Below the pieces are notes generated by a model. The model made no database searches. It had not been told where the DNA came from and saw only the letters and a list, made by a program, of their open reading frames with translations. A program made the position numbers and the translations under genes. DNA of 60,000 nucleotides from Bolinopsis microptera (lineage: Eukaryota; Ctenophora; Tentaculata; Lobata; Bolinopsidae). Each line of letters starts with the position of its first letter. Position 1 is the first letter of the stretch. The DNA lies in contig NC_087072.1 of assembly GCF_026151205.1 (NCBI RefSeq), forward strand, positions 9,361,669-9,421,668, read 5' to 3'. This document shows positions 43,401-55,412 of the stretch, in pieces.

Positions 43401-46036
43401 GGCGGAGCCCTTGCCTCCTGTCTCTAAATCCACTTCTAATTCCAACAGAAAGAAGATCTCCCTGGCCATCAGCTCCTGGTCCAGCTCTATCTCCTTCCTT
43501 AACCGCCCACTCAGTATCGTCGAATTGGAGCGAATCGAGGTAGGTGACGTCCGAGGAATATATAGTCATTATTTAGGCGATATTTTCTTAATGTCTCATA
43601 TTTTCATGATTTATTTTGATCTTTATCAGTAATCAAGACCTTGATTTCCTCAGAAAGAGACGGAGGTTATAGATCAAGATTTGATGAGCTACGCCGTGTC
43701 CTCGCTCTCCAGAACCACCTTTAACAACCAGGAATCAGATAGAGCGGGAGTTGTAGCTTACTACATAAACAGATTCATCGTTAAAACGGCGGGAAACGCC
43801 ACTTTTGAGCGGATACAGTCAAATAGTTTCACTGAATCCCGGCGATCCATTGACTACGAAGCGGAAGAGTGTCCCATAAGTCTAAATTATTACGACTGCC
43901 AAGAAAATCCCGATATAAGTAAGTTTTAAATTTTATGTATACACATCAGTTCCTTGAGTTTTTGCTTTAATGAAAACTTTAAACGAGCTTAAAGCCAAAG
44001 ACGAAATCTAAACAATATCCAATATAAAGGCACATCTTGTCATACTTCAACCTACTTCAATCTACTTTAATCTATTTTAATCTACATTAATCTACATTAA
44101 TCTACATTAATCTACATTTGCATTAATCTACATTAATCTACATTAATCTACATTAATCTACATTAATCTACATTGATCTACATTAATCTACATTAATCTA
44201 CTTGTTTCACAGGCTCGTCCTCATGGCGGTTTAGACGAGGCTCAGCCACGCCCTCTTTCTGCGAGGATATCATTCAGGAGGAAGAGGAGAAAGTGAGCAT
44301 GGTAGAACAAGGGCTCAATTATATGGGGGAGGCCAGTCCATCGCCCCGGGTTGATATGGCCACTGTGGTCGCTCAGGCCATGAAGAAATTCCTCAACAAA
44401 GGTAAGGGTGATGCCCAATACTAATTTTAACTATTTGAATATTCCGGCCACCGGAGACCGGGGTTTTTAAAATAAGATGCAGCATTTCAATTGTTATCTA
44501 CTTGTCTTTTCTGTTACCAAATTCGACACACTTATAATTTATGAACTTCAGATTTGGAAGATATAAAAGAAATGGGTGCTCAAACCTCAAACCACAACAG
44601 CAACTCAAATCACAGCGACAAGTCAAACTCTTCCTTCAGCAATAATAACAGTAATAAACCTGCCCTCATGAGAAGGCTTTCATCGTTCAACGAAGTAGCA
44701 GCTCGCTGCAGATCTAACAGTATCCTGGAGGAGTCCGTAACTTCTACTTCGTCCCAACTTTCTCCTTTACCTAAAATTGTGTGTGTCAATGGTGTGTGCA
44801 GAGAAGTCCCTGTGTCCAAATCCAGTGTCAAATCATTCAGAGTCACCCAGTCTCCCGAATCCTCCTTTAGAATCAGCACCACCCCCATACCAGAGGAGGT
44901 TTTTAACACCTCTAGTAAAGAACACCCTCCTATAAAGTCAGACTCCATCCGGGATTTCCATCCCCCTCTCAGTAAAACCAACTCCTTGCCCAACAAGTTG
45001 GTTTGTAAGGAAATTGTGCCTGAGAAATCCTTCACCGCCGAAAACAAAGGATCAAGACTGGCCCAATCCACCCCAGCCATCATTGGGGATGATGTCCCGA
45101 AATCAAAACCTAGCCTGAAGAAGAAAATCTTGTCCCATCTGAGGGTGAAAGGGAACGAGAAACGTAACGGGAATATGTTCGAGAAAAGGATAGACAGATT
45201 AGATATGAGACTAAAGGTGATCATACAGAGCGCTTTTTACACCTTACTGATGGTAACCCTGTTTGTAATCTGTTACATGCCCTGGTGGTTGCTTTCTATT
45301 GACATCCTGTTCAGGTAAGAGTTCCATCTTTCATCCCCTCTTATTCACGTATTCGCTCGACACGCCCATGTTTTTTCCCTTAATCCCTATATACTACTAT
45401 CTATTATCTATTTGTTGAAAAGGGAACTACTTTTATACTGATATAAAATGTTTTGTTCATGTCAGCTGTCCCTAACTCGAACTTTTGATTTCAGATTAAT
45501 GGGAAAGGGTCCCATGATTGACGTTAACTTTACCTGGTACTGTAATTTCCTAACTATCAGTTACTCAACAATCCTGCTCAGTGCCTGCTGCAACCCAGTT
45601 ATTTACTTCTACTTCGCTTATAAACAGGTTATCTTAGTTTACTGTTGCTGCGACCCCATTATTTACTTCTACTTCGCTTATAAACAGGTTGTCTTAGTTT
45701 ACTTTTGCTGCAACCCCGTTATTAACTTCTACTTCGCTTATAAACAGGTTATCTTAGTTTACTTTTGCTGCAACCCCGTTATTTACTTCTACTTCGCTTA
45801 TAAACAGGGTATCTTAGTTTACTTTTGCTGCAACCCCGTTATCTACTTCTACTTCGCTTATAAACACATTAAACGGGTTATCTTAGTTTACTGTTAATAA
45901 GTACATAATAATATTTCAGGCGATGTTGGACACACTAAAGTTGAGGTACAAACGTTTCACAAAAGGAAAAATGGTTCTACTAAAAAAGAAAAAGCAGACC
46001 CGTGTTAATTTGAATAAAGCGAAGAGCAAATTGTAA
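40426..46036 (+). CDS. Class A (rhodopsin-like) GPCR with very long third intracellular loop
   Basis: Seven-pass plasma-membrane receptor, ligand unknown. Exons: 40426-40451, 40838-40947, 41197-41284, 41529-41666, 41914-42145, 42316-42408, 42807-42864, 43337-43539, 43654-43918, 44213-44401, 44552-45314, 45495-45627, 45920-46036; the phases close exactly on 805 codons (804 aa). The N-terminus is MDPYHFNCSANSS, with two N-glycosylation sequons and no signal peptide. TM1 is LALALLGTLFN; TM2 NLSLSD; TM3 begins after VLCNLTG and ends LTLIRY, so the DRY acid is replaced by Ile; TM5 holds VVPIVFPGLLIITLYL; TM6 is TLFVICYMPWWLL (C-x2-P); TM7 ends NPVIYFYFAY. The third loop spans residues about 230-690 over six exons, Ser- and Glu-rich with basophilic sites RRGSATP, RRLSSF and RCRSNS. 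The C-tail is short and Lys-rich. Exon 12 is the seed of a 60-bp repeat that could add TM7-like units. Confidence 0.93.
44067..44202. repeat. 10-bp tandem repeat next to a 3' splice site
   Basis: About 13 copies of ATTAATCTAC with minor changes, ending just before the acceptor TTGTTTCACAG of GPCR exon 10 (starts 44213). Earlier, less regular copies begin near 44046. Confidence 0.93.
45586..45893. repeat. 60-bp minisatellite built from the GPCR TM7 exon end and donor
   Basis: The unit is the last 42 coding bases of exon 12 (CCNPVIYFYFAYKQ) plus the first 18 intron bases. Four further copies at 45628-45687, 45688-45747, 45748-45807 and 45808-45867 keep the frame open and each repeat an FYFAYK end followed by GTTATC, GTTGTC, GGTATC or similar. 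Because 60 is divisible by three, use of a later donor would insert 20, 40 or 60 residues without frameshift. Confidence 0.95.
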
Positions 46037-46038
46037 TT

Positions 46039-46044
46039 AATAAA
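46039..46044 (+). promoter_or_regulatory. Poly(A) signal two bases after the GPCR stop
   Basis: AATAAA lies at 46039-46044, starting two bases after TAA (46034-46036). Another AATAAA lies inside the coding end (46013-46018). If either is used, the 3' UTR would be very short; longer forms are not excluded. Confidence 0.5.
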
Positions 46045-46830
46045 TGGCACGATTGTTTTCTTTTAATTTTGATTCGGTTAATAATTTTCACTCTATGTAT
46101 TATTTAATGTAAATTGTATTGTCTTTAGGATTTTATTAAGGACTGGGGAAGTGTATATGAGTATTTGCCATAAATCATAATGCTGTTGATGTTGTATTAT
46201 GTTTTTAATCGGTTTGTTAACCGGTTTTACGTGAATGCGTGGGTCTTCAACCAAAATCCGTGCATAGGAATGTAATTTTAGTTTAATTCTTGCGCTAATG
46301 CTAAATTGTATATCATAAGATTGGAAAAATGTTCCATTGAATATTGCAGAAAAAAAATTAGACCCAGCGACAGTTTTTGCAAAAAGTTATGATTAAAAAA
46401 CACGTTTGCAAGTGCAAATGCGCTATTTATACATAAGTATAACATGGTAATATTAAATAACATTTTAAAGTCAACATCCTGAGCCTCAGGAAGCTGCTAA
46501 GAAATTATTTTTTCGCTGCAATGAGTAACGCTAATATAATGAACAATTAAAAAATGGCTTTAGTGAAAATGGATCTACTCGAAATTGTGCTCTGTACACA
46601 GCTCGCACTGGGTGGAGAAAATTGTAGTTAGGACATAGTGATCTTCGTAGAGATTATATTTTCAGACCATTGTTTGTTTAATGTAGCACTTTTTAAATCT
46701 TTAATTTCAAATGACTCAAAAATGTATGGTTTTCTATGATTAAACTTGACTATACCATGATAATGGCCGTGGAACTGACGCACGAACAATTAAAGTAAAT
46801 TAAGGTATGTCAGAACTAGAGGTTTTAAAC

Positions 46831-47233
46831 CCTCCCTCCCTCCCTCCCTCCCTCCCTCCCTCCCTCCCTCCCTCCCTCCCTCCCTCCCTCCCTCCCTCCC
46901 TCCCTCCCATCCTCCCTCCCTCCCTCCCTCCCTCCCTCCCTCCCTCCCTCCCTCCCTCCCATCCTCCCTCCCTCCCTCCCTCCCTCCCTCCCTCCCTCCC
47001 TCCCTCCCTCCCTCCCTCCCTCCCTCCCTCCCTCCCTCCCTCCCTCCCTCCCTCCCTCCCTCCCTCCCTCCCTCCCTCCCTCCCTCCCTCCCTCCCTCCC
47101 TCCCTCCCTCCCTCCCTCCCTCCCTCCCTCCCTCCCTCCCTCCCTCCCTCCCTCCCTCCCTCCCTCCCTCCCTCCCTCCCTCCCTCCCTCCCTCCCTCCC
47201 TCCCTCCCTCCCTCCCTCCCTCCCTCCCTCCCT
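46831..47233. repeat. (CCCT)n microsatellite, about 400 bp
   Basis: About 100 CCCT units with single A interruptions at about 46909 and 46961. The opposite strand is (AGGG)n, a G-quadruplex-type sequence. The Pro/Ser reading frame across it is not a gene. Confidence 0.98.
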
Positions 47234-48420
47234 ACCAGGCCACCCTTTCTCTTAATCTTTGACCGAGTGCAGTATGGAGTGCAGTATGATACAACCCGCT
47301 GTTTTATTGGGGCACATCCGCTCGTCTGGACCGGGGTAATTACATTTATTCAGCTCTAACTTCTTGATTGGCTCTAATTTACAGACCTCACTTACCTAGT
47401 ACCCGACCATATCACTTGTTTTGTGTATTAACGCTTGATTTCGATCGATTTTTCTGGGTCATTATTCCATTGGGCTTTCTAAATGAATTTTCAGAACAGA
47501 TGCCGTAAATTTAGTGACCGAGTACTTCCTAATTTCAATGACCGAATACTCCCTAATAATGCCAGTACCATGCCCATAGTATCTTTAAAAACTTTATAAC
47601 AATTAAACATATTGTCAATCATAATGGCTTGATTTAGGTAAAGTTTACTGACACTAATTTATTGTGACCTATATTCGTACAATGATGATCTCTAGTAAAT
47701 TCTAGAGGTAAGAAGTCGTTCTACGGACAATGATTATTCATAGGATAATAGGTTATGATAGAAAGATGCTTACTAAACTCTAAAGGGGACCGTGTCTGCC
47801 TTGGCCCGGGGGTCCTTCAAACCCTTCCTAACTTAAGTTCATTTAAATGAGCTATACCGAGTCTGTCCGCTTATATTTACTGTGCGCTATTACAGAGTAA
47901 TGTAGAGATGAGGTTTCTCCCACCCTCTACTGTAGACTCTGTATATTAATATAGACCTTTGGAATGAGTGAAGTTTTGGGTTTTCCCTGAGCCCACGTGT
48001 CTTTCCCAGGTATATAAGGCTTCGTTTATCGCTATTATCATTAACTGGCCCCGCCCATGGTACACCATCTCGCATGATCACTAGCTGAAATCTGATACAA
48101 AATCGATAGTTTGCCTCTATATTGCGGATATGATTGATTAATGGTGATACCGTTAACTAATTACAAACCTGCCAATTAATGCCGCATTGAAACCCAACCC
48201 CAGTCACAGCCCCGGAACTAACCGTTCTCTCTTACAGTTGACATCATGTTGTGTATTTTGGTTATGGAGTGCTAATTCACCAGCAGCCGTGCTGTGCACC
48301 TACATAGTTGCCCTAGTTACTGTTTTGTTCCTTCGTTATCAGCAGATCCCTTGTAATTTAATAGAGATTTGTAAATGTACTAGCTTTACTGTACTGGAGC
48401 AGCGATGTATAACATATTAG

Positions 48421-48553
48421 CAGGGGTCGACCGAGTCCGAGTCCTCGGCCATTTTGACGAGTACTCGGCTTCGGTCAAAATAGTCACTCCTCGGTTCAGG
48501 GGTTGACCGAGTCCTAGGCCTCGGCCAAAAAAACGCTCCTCGGCCGACCCCTG
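48421..48553. mobile_element. Small hAT-like MITE
   Basis: 133-bp element with ends CAGGGGTCGACCGAG and CTCGGCCGACCCCTG (one mismatch). The interior repeats TCCTCGG(C/T) and GACCGAGTCC motifs. CAGGGG termini and the flanks CATATTAG / CATATGGG (5 of 8 identical from the start) suggest hAT-type 8-bp target duplication that has decayed. Confidence 0.65.
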
Positions 48554-50133
48554 CATATGGGTATTCTGCTAATTCCCTTTTATTTGCTTTGTTAACGTTG
48601 CTTTCACTTAATCTTATTGTCGTGATTTGAAGGGTGGCACAATGCTTGAAGTACCTTATAATCAGCAGGCCTATTCCGGAATGAAAATTGAATAAGGGAA
48701 CTTTTTCGAATCCTCCGTGATAAAAAGATTGAAGGATAACACACAGATACACGACAGAAAAGTAGGACTAATTAAAAAGATAAGAGTTGACGGTCAACAG
48801 TTGGGCGGCACTTTCTAGCAAGGGCTCTTTCTGTGCTATACTGTGACAGCAGAACTTTTAAAGAGGACCAGATAAGACCTGAGACATGTTATCTTAACAT
48901 GAGGTTTCGGCCCGCAGGATAATAGTCCGTCTGGATATAATTCTCAGGCCTCTGTTTAAAAATTACAGTTTTATTCGATTATAACTCCTTTCTGTGGTTT
49001 GGTGAAGAGAAAATTTGTCACTTGAGCTCAATTGTCGTTATTTGATTCACTTTCGTTACCCTCGTTTATGTTAGAGATGATCATTAATATTATGATCTGG
49101 CCCTAACTCCCACCTATCCTGCTCTGATCCTTGTGGCAATGCTTCCCCGCTCATGCATGAAAGAGAACTTGTCTTCAGAAAGTAATGGTGCTAAACTCTC
49201 TATGTGCAAACGGTGCTTAGATAAATCAGGAATGGTTTACGTTGATTGAGTGGCTAGAAGATGAAAAAAGTGGCTCTGCATTTGGTGGTAATTAATTGGT
49301 AACTTGACGATCATTATAAATGAATGCAGGCTATGTTTCCATAACTGTATAGTTACTACTTTACTAGTACGTTTCTATATAGTTACCAGCTAGTCAAGAT
49401 TTATTACTGATACTACAACCAGGTGATCACTATAAAATTATTATTATTCAATGATCAGCAGTGAGTATAGGTCATTACAATTACGTTTCTATGTTTGCAC
49501 TAAATGACCAATGTAGGGATACTAACAAGTGTTTACCGCTAAGCAATCTGGAACTGAGGCTTCAAACTCCAACAGCAACATTATCATCTGCCACCGAGAG
49601 TCTAGTCTATAGTCTAAACTCTCAGTCTGTACTGTTGCTATCTAGTTGGTCAGACAAAACAGTGACCTCGGTGGGTGTTCAAGGTGACCATGACATAATG
49701 TCTTTCTGTCTGTAATAGTGTGAGTAATGAGACCCACTTGCCAGGAAGACGTCTATAAAACACCTCTATATACGACCTCTATATACGAGTCAGTGTTAAT
49801 CAATAGTTCCTAGTTCCTACTCCTCGGATAATCAGTGTCTGGCAAAACTCAATAATATATTCGTCTTGATGCTATCAGTAATTAGGATTATTCCATTTGT
49901 TTATTCGCATGATTGCCTCTGTAAATCCACCAAATTTTCCTCTCCCATCGAGAAAGTAAAACGCCAGAAATCTTGGGTTATTGATAGCGATGTAGCAATT
50001 TCCCGGGCTCAATCCAATCAGACACGAGCACTGGTGTCATGTGACAATAGCTGACAAAGTTTTCCTAGAGATGAGCAGTCTGTTAGATGACAGTACACTG
50101 CACAGTATCTGTGTACATTGGCTCAGGGTACAC

Positions 50134-50322
<189 letters not shown>

Positions 50323-51952
50323 ATACACTCTTAGTATTATTATTCTTTATCCTGCTGTAATATACTGCCTCAACTCTCCGTGTTTTGTCAACTTTCTGTG
50401 TGAGCTTCTGGGTGTTTGTTAACCTTTTATTTTGTTAAACTGGTGGAGTGCACTTTAGAATGTAGAATGTATAGATCTTATCCAGAGCCGCTCGAGAGTT
50501 TACAGCTTATTGGACGGTGCTTAGACTGTCACTCCGCCATATCTTCATTCGTTTTTATGAACACTTAAGCCTGGAATTCGCGGGTAATGTAATGCAATTT
50601 GGATTCAACTTTCAAGGAGGATCTTTTCGAGGATTGTATTAACCACTAACACACATAGGACAACTTGCAGATTAATACTAGGACTTGACCGTCCCTTGAA
50701 GTCCCTGTCTCCTCGTCGTTAACCCAAGGGGTTGCACCAGGGGCGGTGGTAACAGAACTTCAAGACTCTCGGAGTTGTATCTATAGATATCGACAACAGA
50801 CTCCGAGAGTATATAATTATATGTTTAATATATTTATGGTATATAACTTGGGAGTCTCTCTCTCCAGCAGCAGGAGTTGGAGAAATCGGGACGCGTTGTG
50901 AAAGCCACCGTAAGGAAGGCTTACTGTCGACGCCGACCAATCAAAAGAAGAAGCAATTTGGATTTTAGGCCCCAGAGCCTTGATTCCAAATTGCTGGTTT
51001 AACTTTATTGGAGTGTAAAGACTGTTCCGTTATCTGATCCTTCTACCTTCTGAACTTAAATAGTAAAACTAAAAAATACGGTTTATTTTGGCCCCGCATC
51101 CAGAGAAGTAGTAAATCAACAAATAATCTGCGAAGAAATTTAAATTTTTAGAAGACCTGATCTGCAAGGAAATTTTAAACTTTCTGGACGTGGGATCTTG
51201 GCGGTCAACTATTAGGCCTCATTCAGCCGACTCTAGGTTTTACAAATTCCTTGGTGTTTTGTGAAAATGAGGGCCGACGAGACAGGATGAAGGTATTTAA
51301 GAAAAACAAAGTGTGTGCTAATATGATTGTGTCACTGCCAGTCGGCATGGCTGGACACGGTCCTTTTCGTCATGATTTCAATTATTAGCTCACTTTTGAG
51401 CGGCTGGAATTGGTTTTTAACAAAACTTGTGGCTAATAAGCAGTAGTTATCCTTAGTAGGACGGTTAGCAGCAGTTAGTCCTATTTTCAAGGTGTGACGC
51501 GTTTACAAACATTCCAAGGTGCTTTAAACTTATTAACCCACTTCTCGACGTCGAATTGGAGGAATAACGACAAATTTGAAAGTTTTCCTCGCAATAATTG
51601 CTATTTTTAGTTGTCCCTTACTCGACGTATACTTATAGGAGCTGAAATATTGGGGTAATAGAGGCAGGCGCTCTAAGTGGATATTTACCCAGAACACAAT
51701 GAAGTAATGAAGTTATCCCTCACTTGCAATAATACTATCAACCCTGGTAATTACGCTCCTTTCCCAGTTGACCTCTGTTGCAAGTGCTTTAACATTGGCG
51801 CACCTCTATTTATAACGAAATTTACTTGCTTGTACGAATCGTAGTACCTGTTGATTGTATCCGGCTAATTTCTGATTGTTAGAGGTTATTTGTCACATCA
51901 TTCATATCATCATCCGATATACTTTACAAGCACTAACAGAACGACATTTTAG

Positions 51953-51992
51953 GAAGAATGCAGTATTACGTCAGAGACAGAAGGACAGCAAG
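51953..51992 (+). other. Candidate upstream exon of the dispanin gene
   Basis: Between CATTTTAG and a strong donor AAG|GTGAGT lies a 40-base stretch. In phase 0 it reads EECSITSETEGQQ and joins in frame to the exon beginning at 53070 (ACATTTCAG|AT ATG). If real, ATG 53072 is internal and the start lies further upstream. It is too short to be sure. Confidence 0.3.
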
Positions 51993-53071
51993 GTGAGTCT
52001 GATAACAGCTCTGATCAGCATGTTTTTTATAGTCATTGCCTACGTGGTGCTAGTCTGTCTAGGGTATCGGCTGACCTGTGCCAGCCTGTGCTTTGAGTCG
52101 CTATTATATTACCTTTATTTTACTTGTTACGATTCTACATTACTGTCGACTGAATGTGGCTTGTATACATGTATCATATCGATTCGTTTGTTTAGTTCTG
52201 ATAGATTTTATTTTCTTCAAGAAAACTATTATATCATGTATTTTGAATATTGTTAATTTTTACACGATTGCACAATTTTTTATAAGTCGAAAGTGATGTT
52301 TAATGTTTATGAAACTTATGATGTCAATTATATTAGTGGTGATGGTGATATTGATAGTGATGGTGATATTGGTGAATGGTGGTGATGGTGATAGTGGTGA
52401 TATTGCTGATGGTAGTAGTGTTGCGGTTATTGTACAAATACAGCAATGTCTAGACGCCTGTTTCCTACTCAAGTACTCACCGTGGGCACCACCTTTGCTT
52501 CTAGTTTGTTGTTGAGAGCTTGTGTTGTGTTTGATGAAGATTTTTTGCAGAGCTAACAGTATCATACTTCTTACAATATGATCTATTCTACACATGTATT
52601 CTGCCACCGTATTCTAAAGCAATTATACGGCTGTATATTTCAAATTCATAGCTGAGCTCGACTATTAGCTCGACTACTTGCGTATGTGGCACTAACTAAG
52701 TAGTCGAACTAGAGTTAAACATCTTGAGTGGTTTATAGTCTAGGCCACTACTGAACTACAAGGCAAAAATTGTGTGACCAGGGTGTTGCTTAGTTGTTTT
52801 ATGATAGCTCGTTTTCGTTAAGTGTTCGTTGTTATGTAGATAAAAGTGGTTTATCGCATTGTTATCGAGGCTTTTTTAGACATTGCACGTGCCCTCAGGG
52901 GCTCGTCACTCCCATTTGTCAAAAGATTTACATCCAATCTGACAATAATCCCACGTCATAAGGCAAATTTATGTAAAACATAATCTTTCACCTCTCCGAA
53001 CAATTCATGACGTTTAAATTTACTATAACAAAACAAATTTTTGCCAGTATTACAAGGTCAACATTTCAGAT

Positions 53072-54723
53072 ATGTTGTTGAAGGATGCTCCAGACAGTGA
53101 TCAGAACCCTGCTGTCAGACTAGTCCGAGGATCTCCAATACTTACTAGGATCAGGGACTGCCAGGGAATCTTCGACAAGAAACATCCTAAGAAGAGGTAA
53201 TAATAGCGGCAGCTAGGCTTGGTTTAAACAGTATTTCAGTTTAGTTATTATTATAATGTTTGTGCGTGAAGTTGACTCGCTTTCCGTCAACGGGTGGGTT
53301 GTCGGTAATTAATCAGATCATTAGGTTTAATTTGATGAAGTTGAAAGGTTAGAATCTATGATTATCTAGCAGACTAACGAACGGTACACCCTGTATAAAT
53401 ATTTATTAACGTATACTGTGGATTGCTAAACGGGGAATAATTTTAACTTGTCTATTTGTTAGGCTAGATTGTTTAAACTGCTTGTAGAGTATCACTGATC
53501 ATCTTACCATTCTCAGACAACGGAAAATGGTGGAAAGTCCACTTTTCATCCCGAAGAAGAAGAAATCAGTTCCGGATCTGCACCAACCGGAAGAGGGCGA
53601 GAAACAAATAACTTACAGTGGGCAAAATGAGCCGTATGAAAATGTCATAATATCGCCCTACAACGCTAAGTTTTACACTCCCAGACCTCTGCATTTAGGA
53701 TCAGTCAACGGTATGTCTCATCAGTATAAATCGCTTTCTCAACAACAAGTTCCTAATCACCAACAAGCGGTGAAACATCAGCGTTACTCTAACTCAAATC
53801 AGCAAATACAGTTAATAAATCAGCAAGATATGAATCAGCATGGATTGGATCAACAAGTGGCAAATCAGTATGTACTGAATCATCAGCCAATGAATCACCA
53901 AATTATAAACCAGCAGCCAATGAATCACCAAGTAATAAACCAGCAGCCAAATAGTCAGCAAATTGTGAACCAGCAAATCCCGAACCACCAAGGAGTGAAT
54001 CAAGTGATATACCCTCCGATAACACGTTCAAACTCGGGAGGAAAGAGACAACAGGAGCCCTACGAGAACATGGAGCACATGCAGTACGCTGGCCATTACC
54101 CGAGGAGACAGCTAGTGAGGTACGTGCCCCAGCGTACAGCCCCTCAACCTCCCTTACCTCCCTCCAGGGGGCGGAGTCCCGGACAAGCGGACACTTCCGG
54201 GTACAGTTCCTACGAGCAGAACACTCTGTCTCTAAACAGAGGGCCCGGCTCACCCCCTCCTTCTCTTCTACCCACCATGTGTGAGGAGATAGACCTCCAG
54301 GTCCAGGGCTTCATACAACCTCCTGTAATACCTGGCTACAATCACCCCACTCTCCCCGACCATCCTACTCTCACCAGCTATCACCACCCCACTCTACTCA
54401 GTCACCAGCCAAACACTTTGCTCAGTCACCAGCCAAACACTCTGGACAGGTCTCACCACAAGTTCATGATGGACCAGTCCGTTTTAAGACAATACTTCTG
54501 TATTGCCCTCTCAACTTGCATAATGTGCCCTCCTTGTGGTTATTGGTCCCTCTATCAGGCCTTCAAAGTCGATGATATGATCGATAGAGACAACTTTTTA
54601 GGGGCGGAACGTCTGGCGAGCAAAATCAAGCGATATTCCATCATTATCATGGTGGTAGGAGTATTTTGGGTGTCTCTGACAGTGGCGGTGTTCTTCCTTT
54701 TGTTAAACAAGTTTAAAGATTGA
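53072..54723 (+). CDS. Dispanin / CD225-domain membrane protein with Q/N-rich N-terminal region
   Basis: Exons 53072-53196 and 53517-54723 join in phase 2 and give 443 aa. Residues 368-443 form a CD225/dispanin-like end: first hydrophobic stretch YFCIALSTCIMCPPCGYWSL, basic loop with LASKIKRYS, then a second membrane segment VVGVFWVSLTVAVFFLLL. CD225 proteins (IFITM, PRRT, TMEM91 and relatives) insert both hydrophobic stretches in endosomal, synaptic or plasma membranes. The rest is a long cytoplasmic region: basic PKKKKS, two repeats EPYENV and EPYENM (YxN, Grb2 SH2-type sites), a Q/N/H-rich repeat zone (NQQPMNHQ, about residues 105-175), and proline-rich QPPLPPSRGRSP. This layout suggests a membrane-anchored signalling scaffold; that role is inferred. 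An additional upstream exon is possible. Confidence 0.85.
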
Positions 54724-55412
54724 TCGGCTTTTGCTTTATATTAGTTACAATTCGTTATCACCACCCATTTTTGTTTGATTAATGAAGCAATTATGTAACT
54801 TTCGATGCTTTCAGTTTCACTTTAGGTTCTCAACCCCATTAGCAATAGTATTTGATTTATATGTTTAAATTTCGAGTGGTAGATCGAATTGCCCCCATCA
54901 AACCAAAAGCTGAACGCACAGCCCTTAACATTTAACAATTAACATAAATATTTTCTATGCACTGTTTTGTATTGTGTTGATTTATAATTATAGTGACTTA
55001 TTTATAAATTGTTATGTTACTAATTAAATGTTCATGTTTTACTTTGGTACAAATTATACAAACAAAGAATATAAATACTAGCCTATTTATACTAGCCTAA
55101 TTAGTATTAACGATGTATCACCAATAGGTTATACGGTTCCAATTTCAATGCATGGACCATTATTTGATATTCTATTACCACAACATTTTTGTGTTCCGAA
55201 AAAGGGTATTGATCAAATTACACCAAATACTTCTTATCAAACCCGACGAAAAAACATTTTATTCATTATGAGAAAGAGGGCTGAAAGATAAGCAGAAGAA
55301 GCTGAGCTGCTAGCTGAGCATGGACCGAGGTCATGAGGCGCATCCCACTCACTTCCCCCTTACTACCCACCACTACTCTGAGTTCTGACCAGCAAACTGC
55401 ACCGGATGTGGT
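54724..55412. other. 3' flank of dispanin gene
   Basis: AT-rich sequence with no gene seen. The dispanin 3' UTR must end here, but I find no canonical AATAAA close to the stop. Confidence 0.45.

Noticed and set aside
46807-47262. 151-aa Pro/Ser repeat ORF
   Set aside because: Pure (CCCT)n microsatellite.
51876-52256. Membrane-like ORF (TALISMFFIVIAYVVLVCLGY) as a GPCR TM6 exon
   Set aside because: No matching exons in phase nearby; the region more likely holds a short exon ending at 51992 or nothing.
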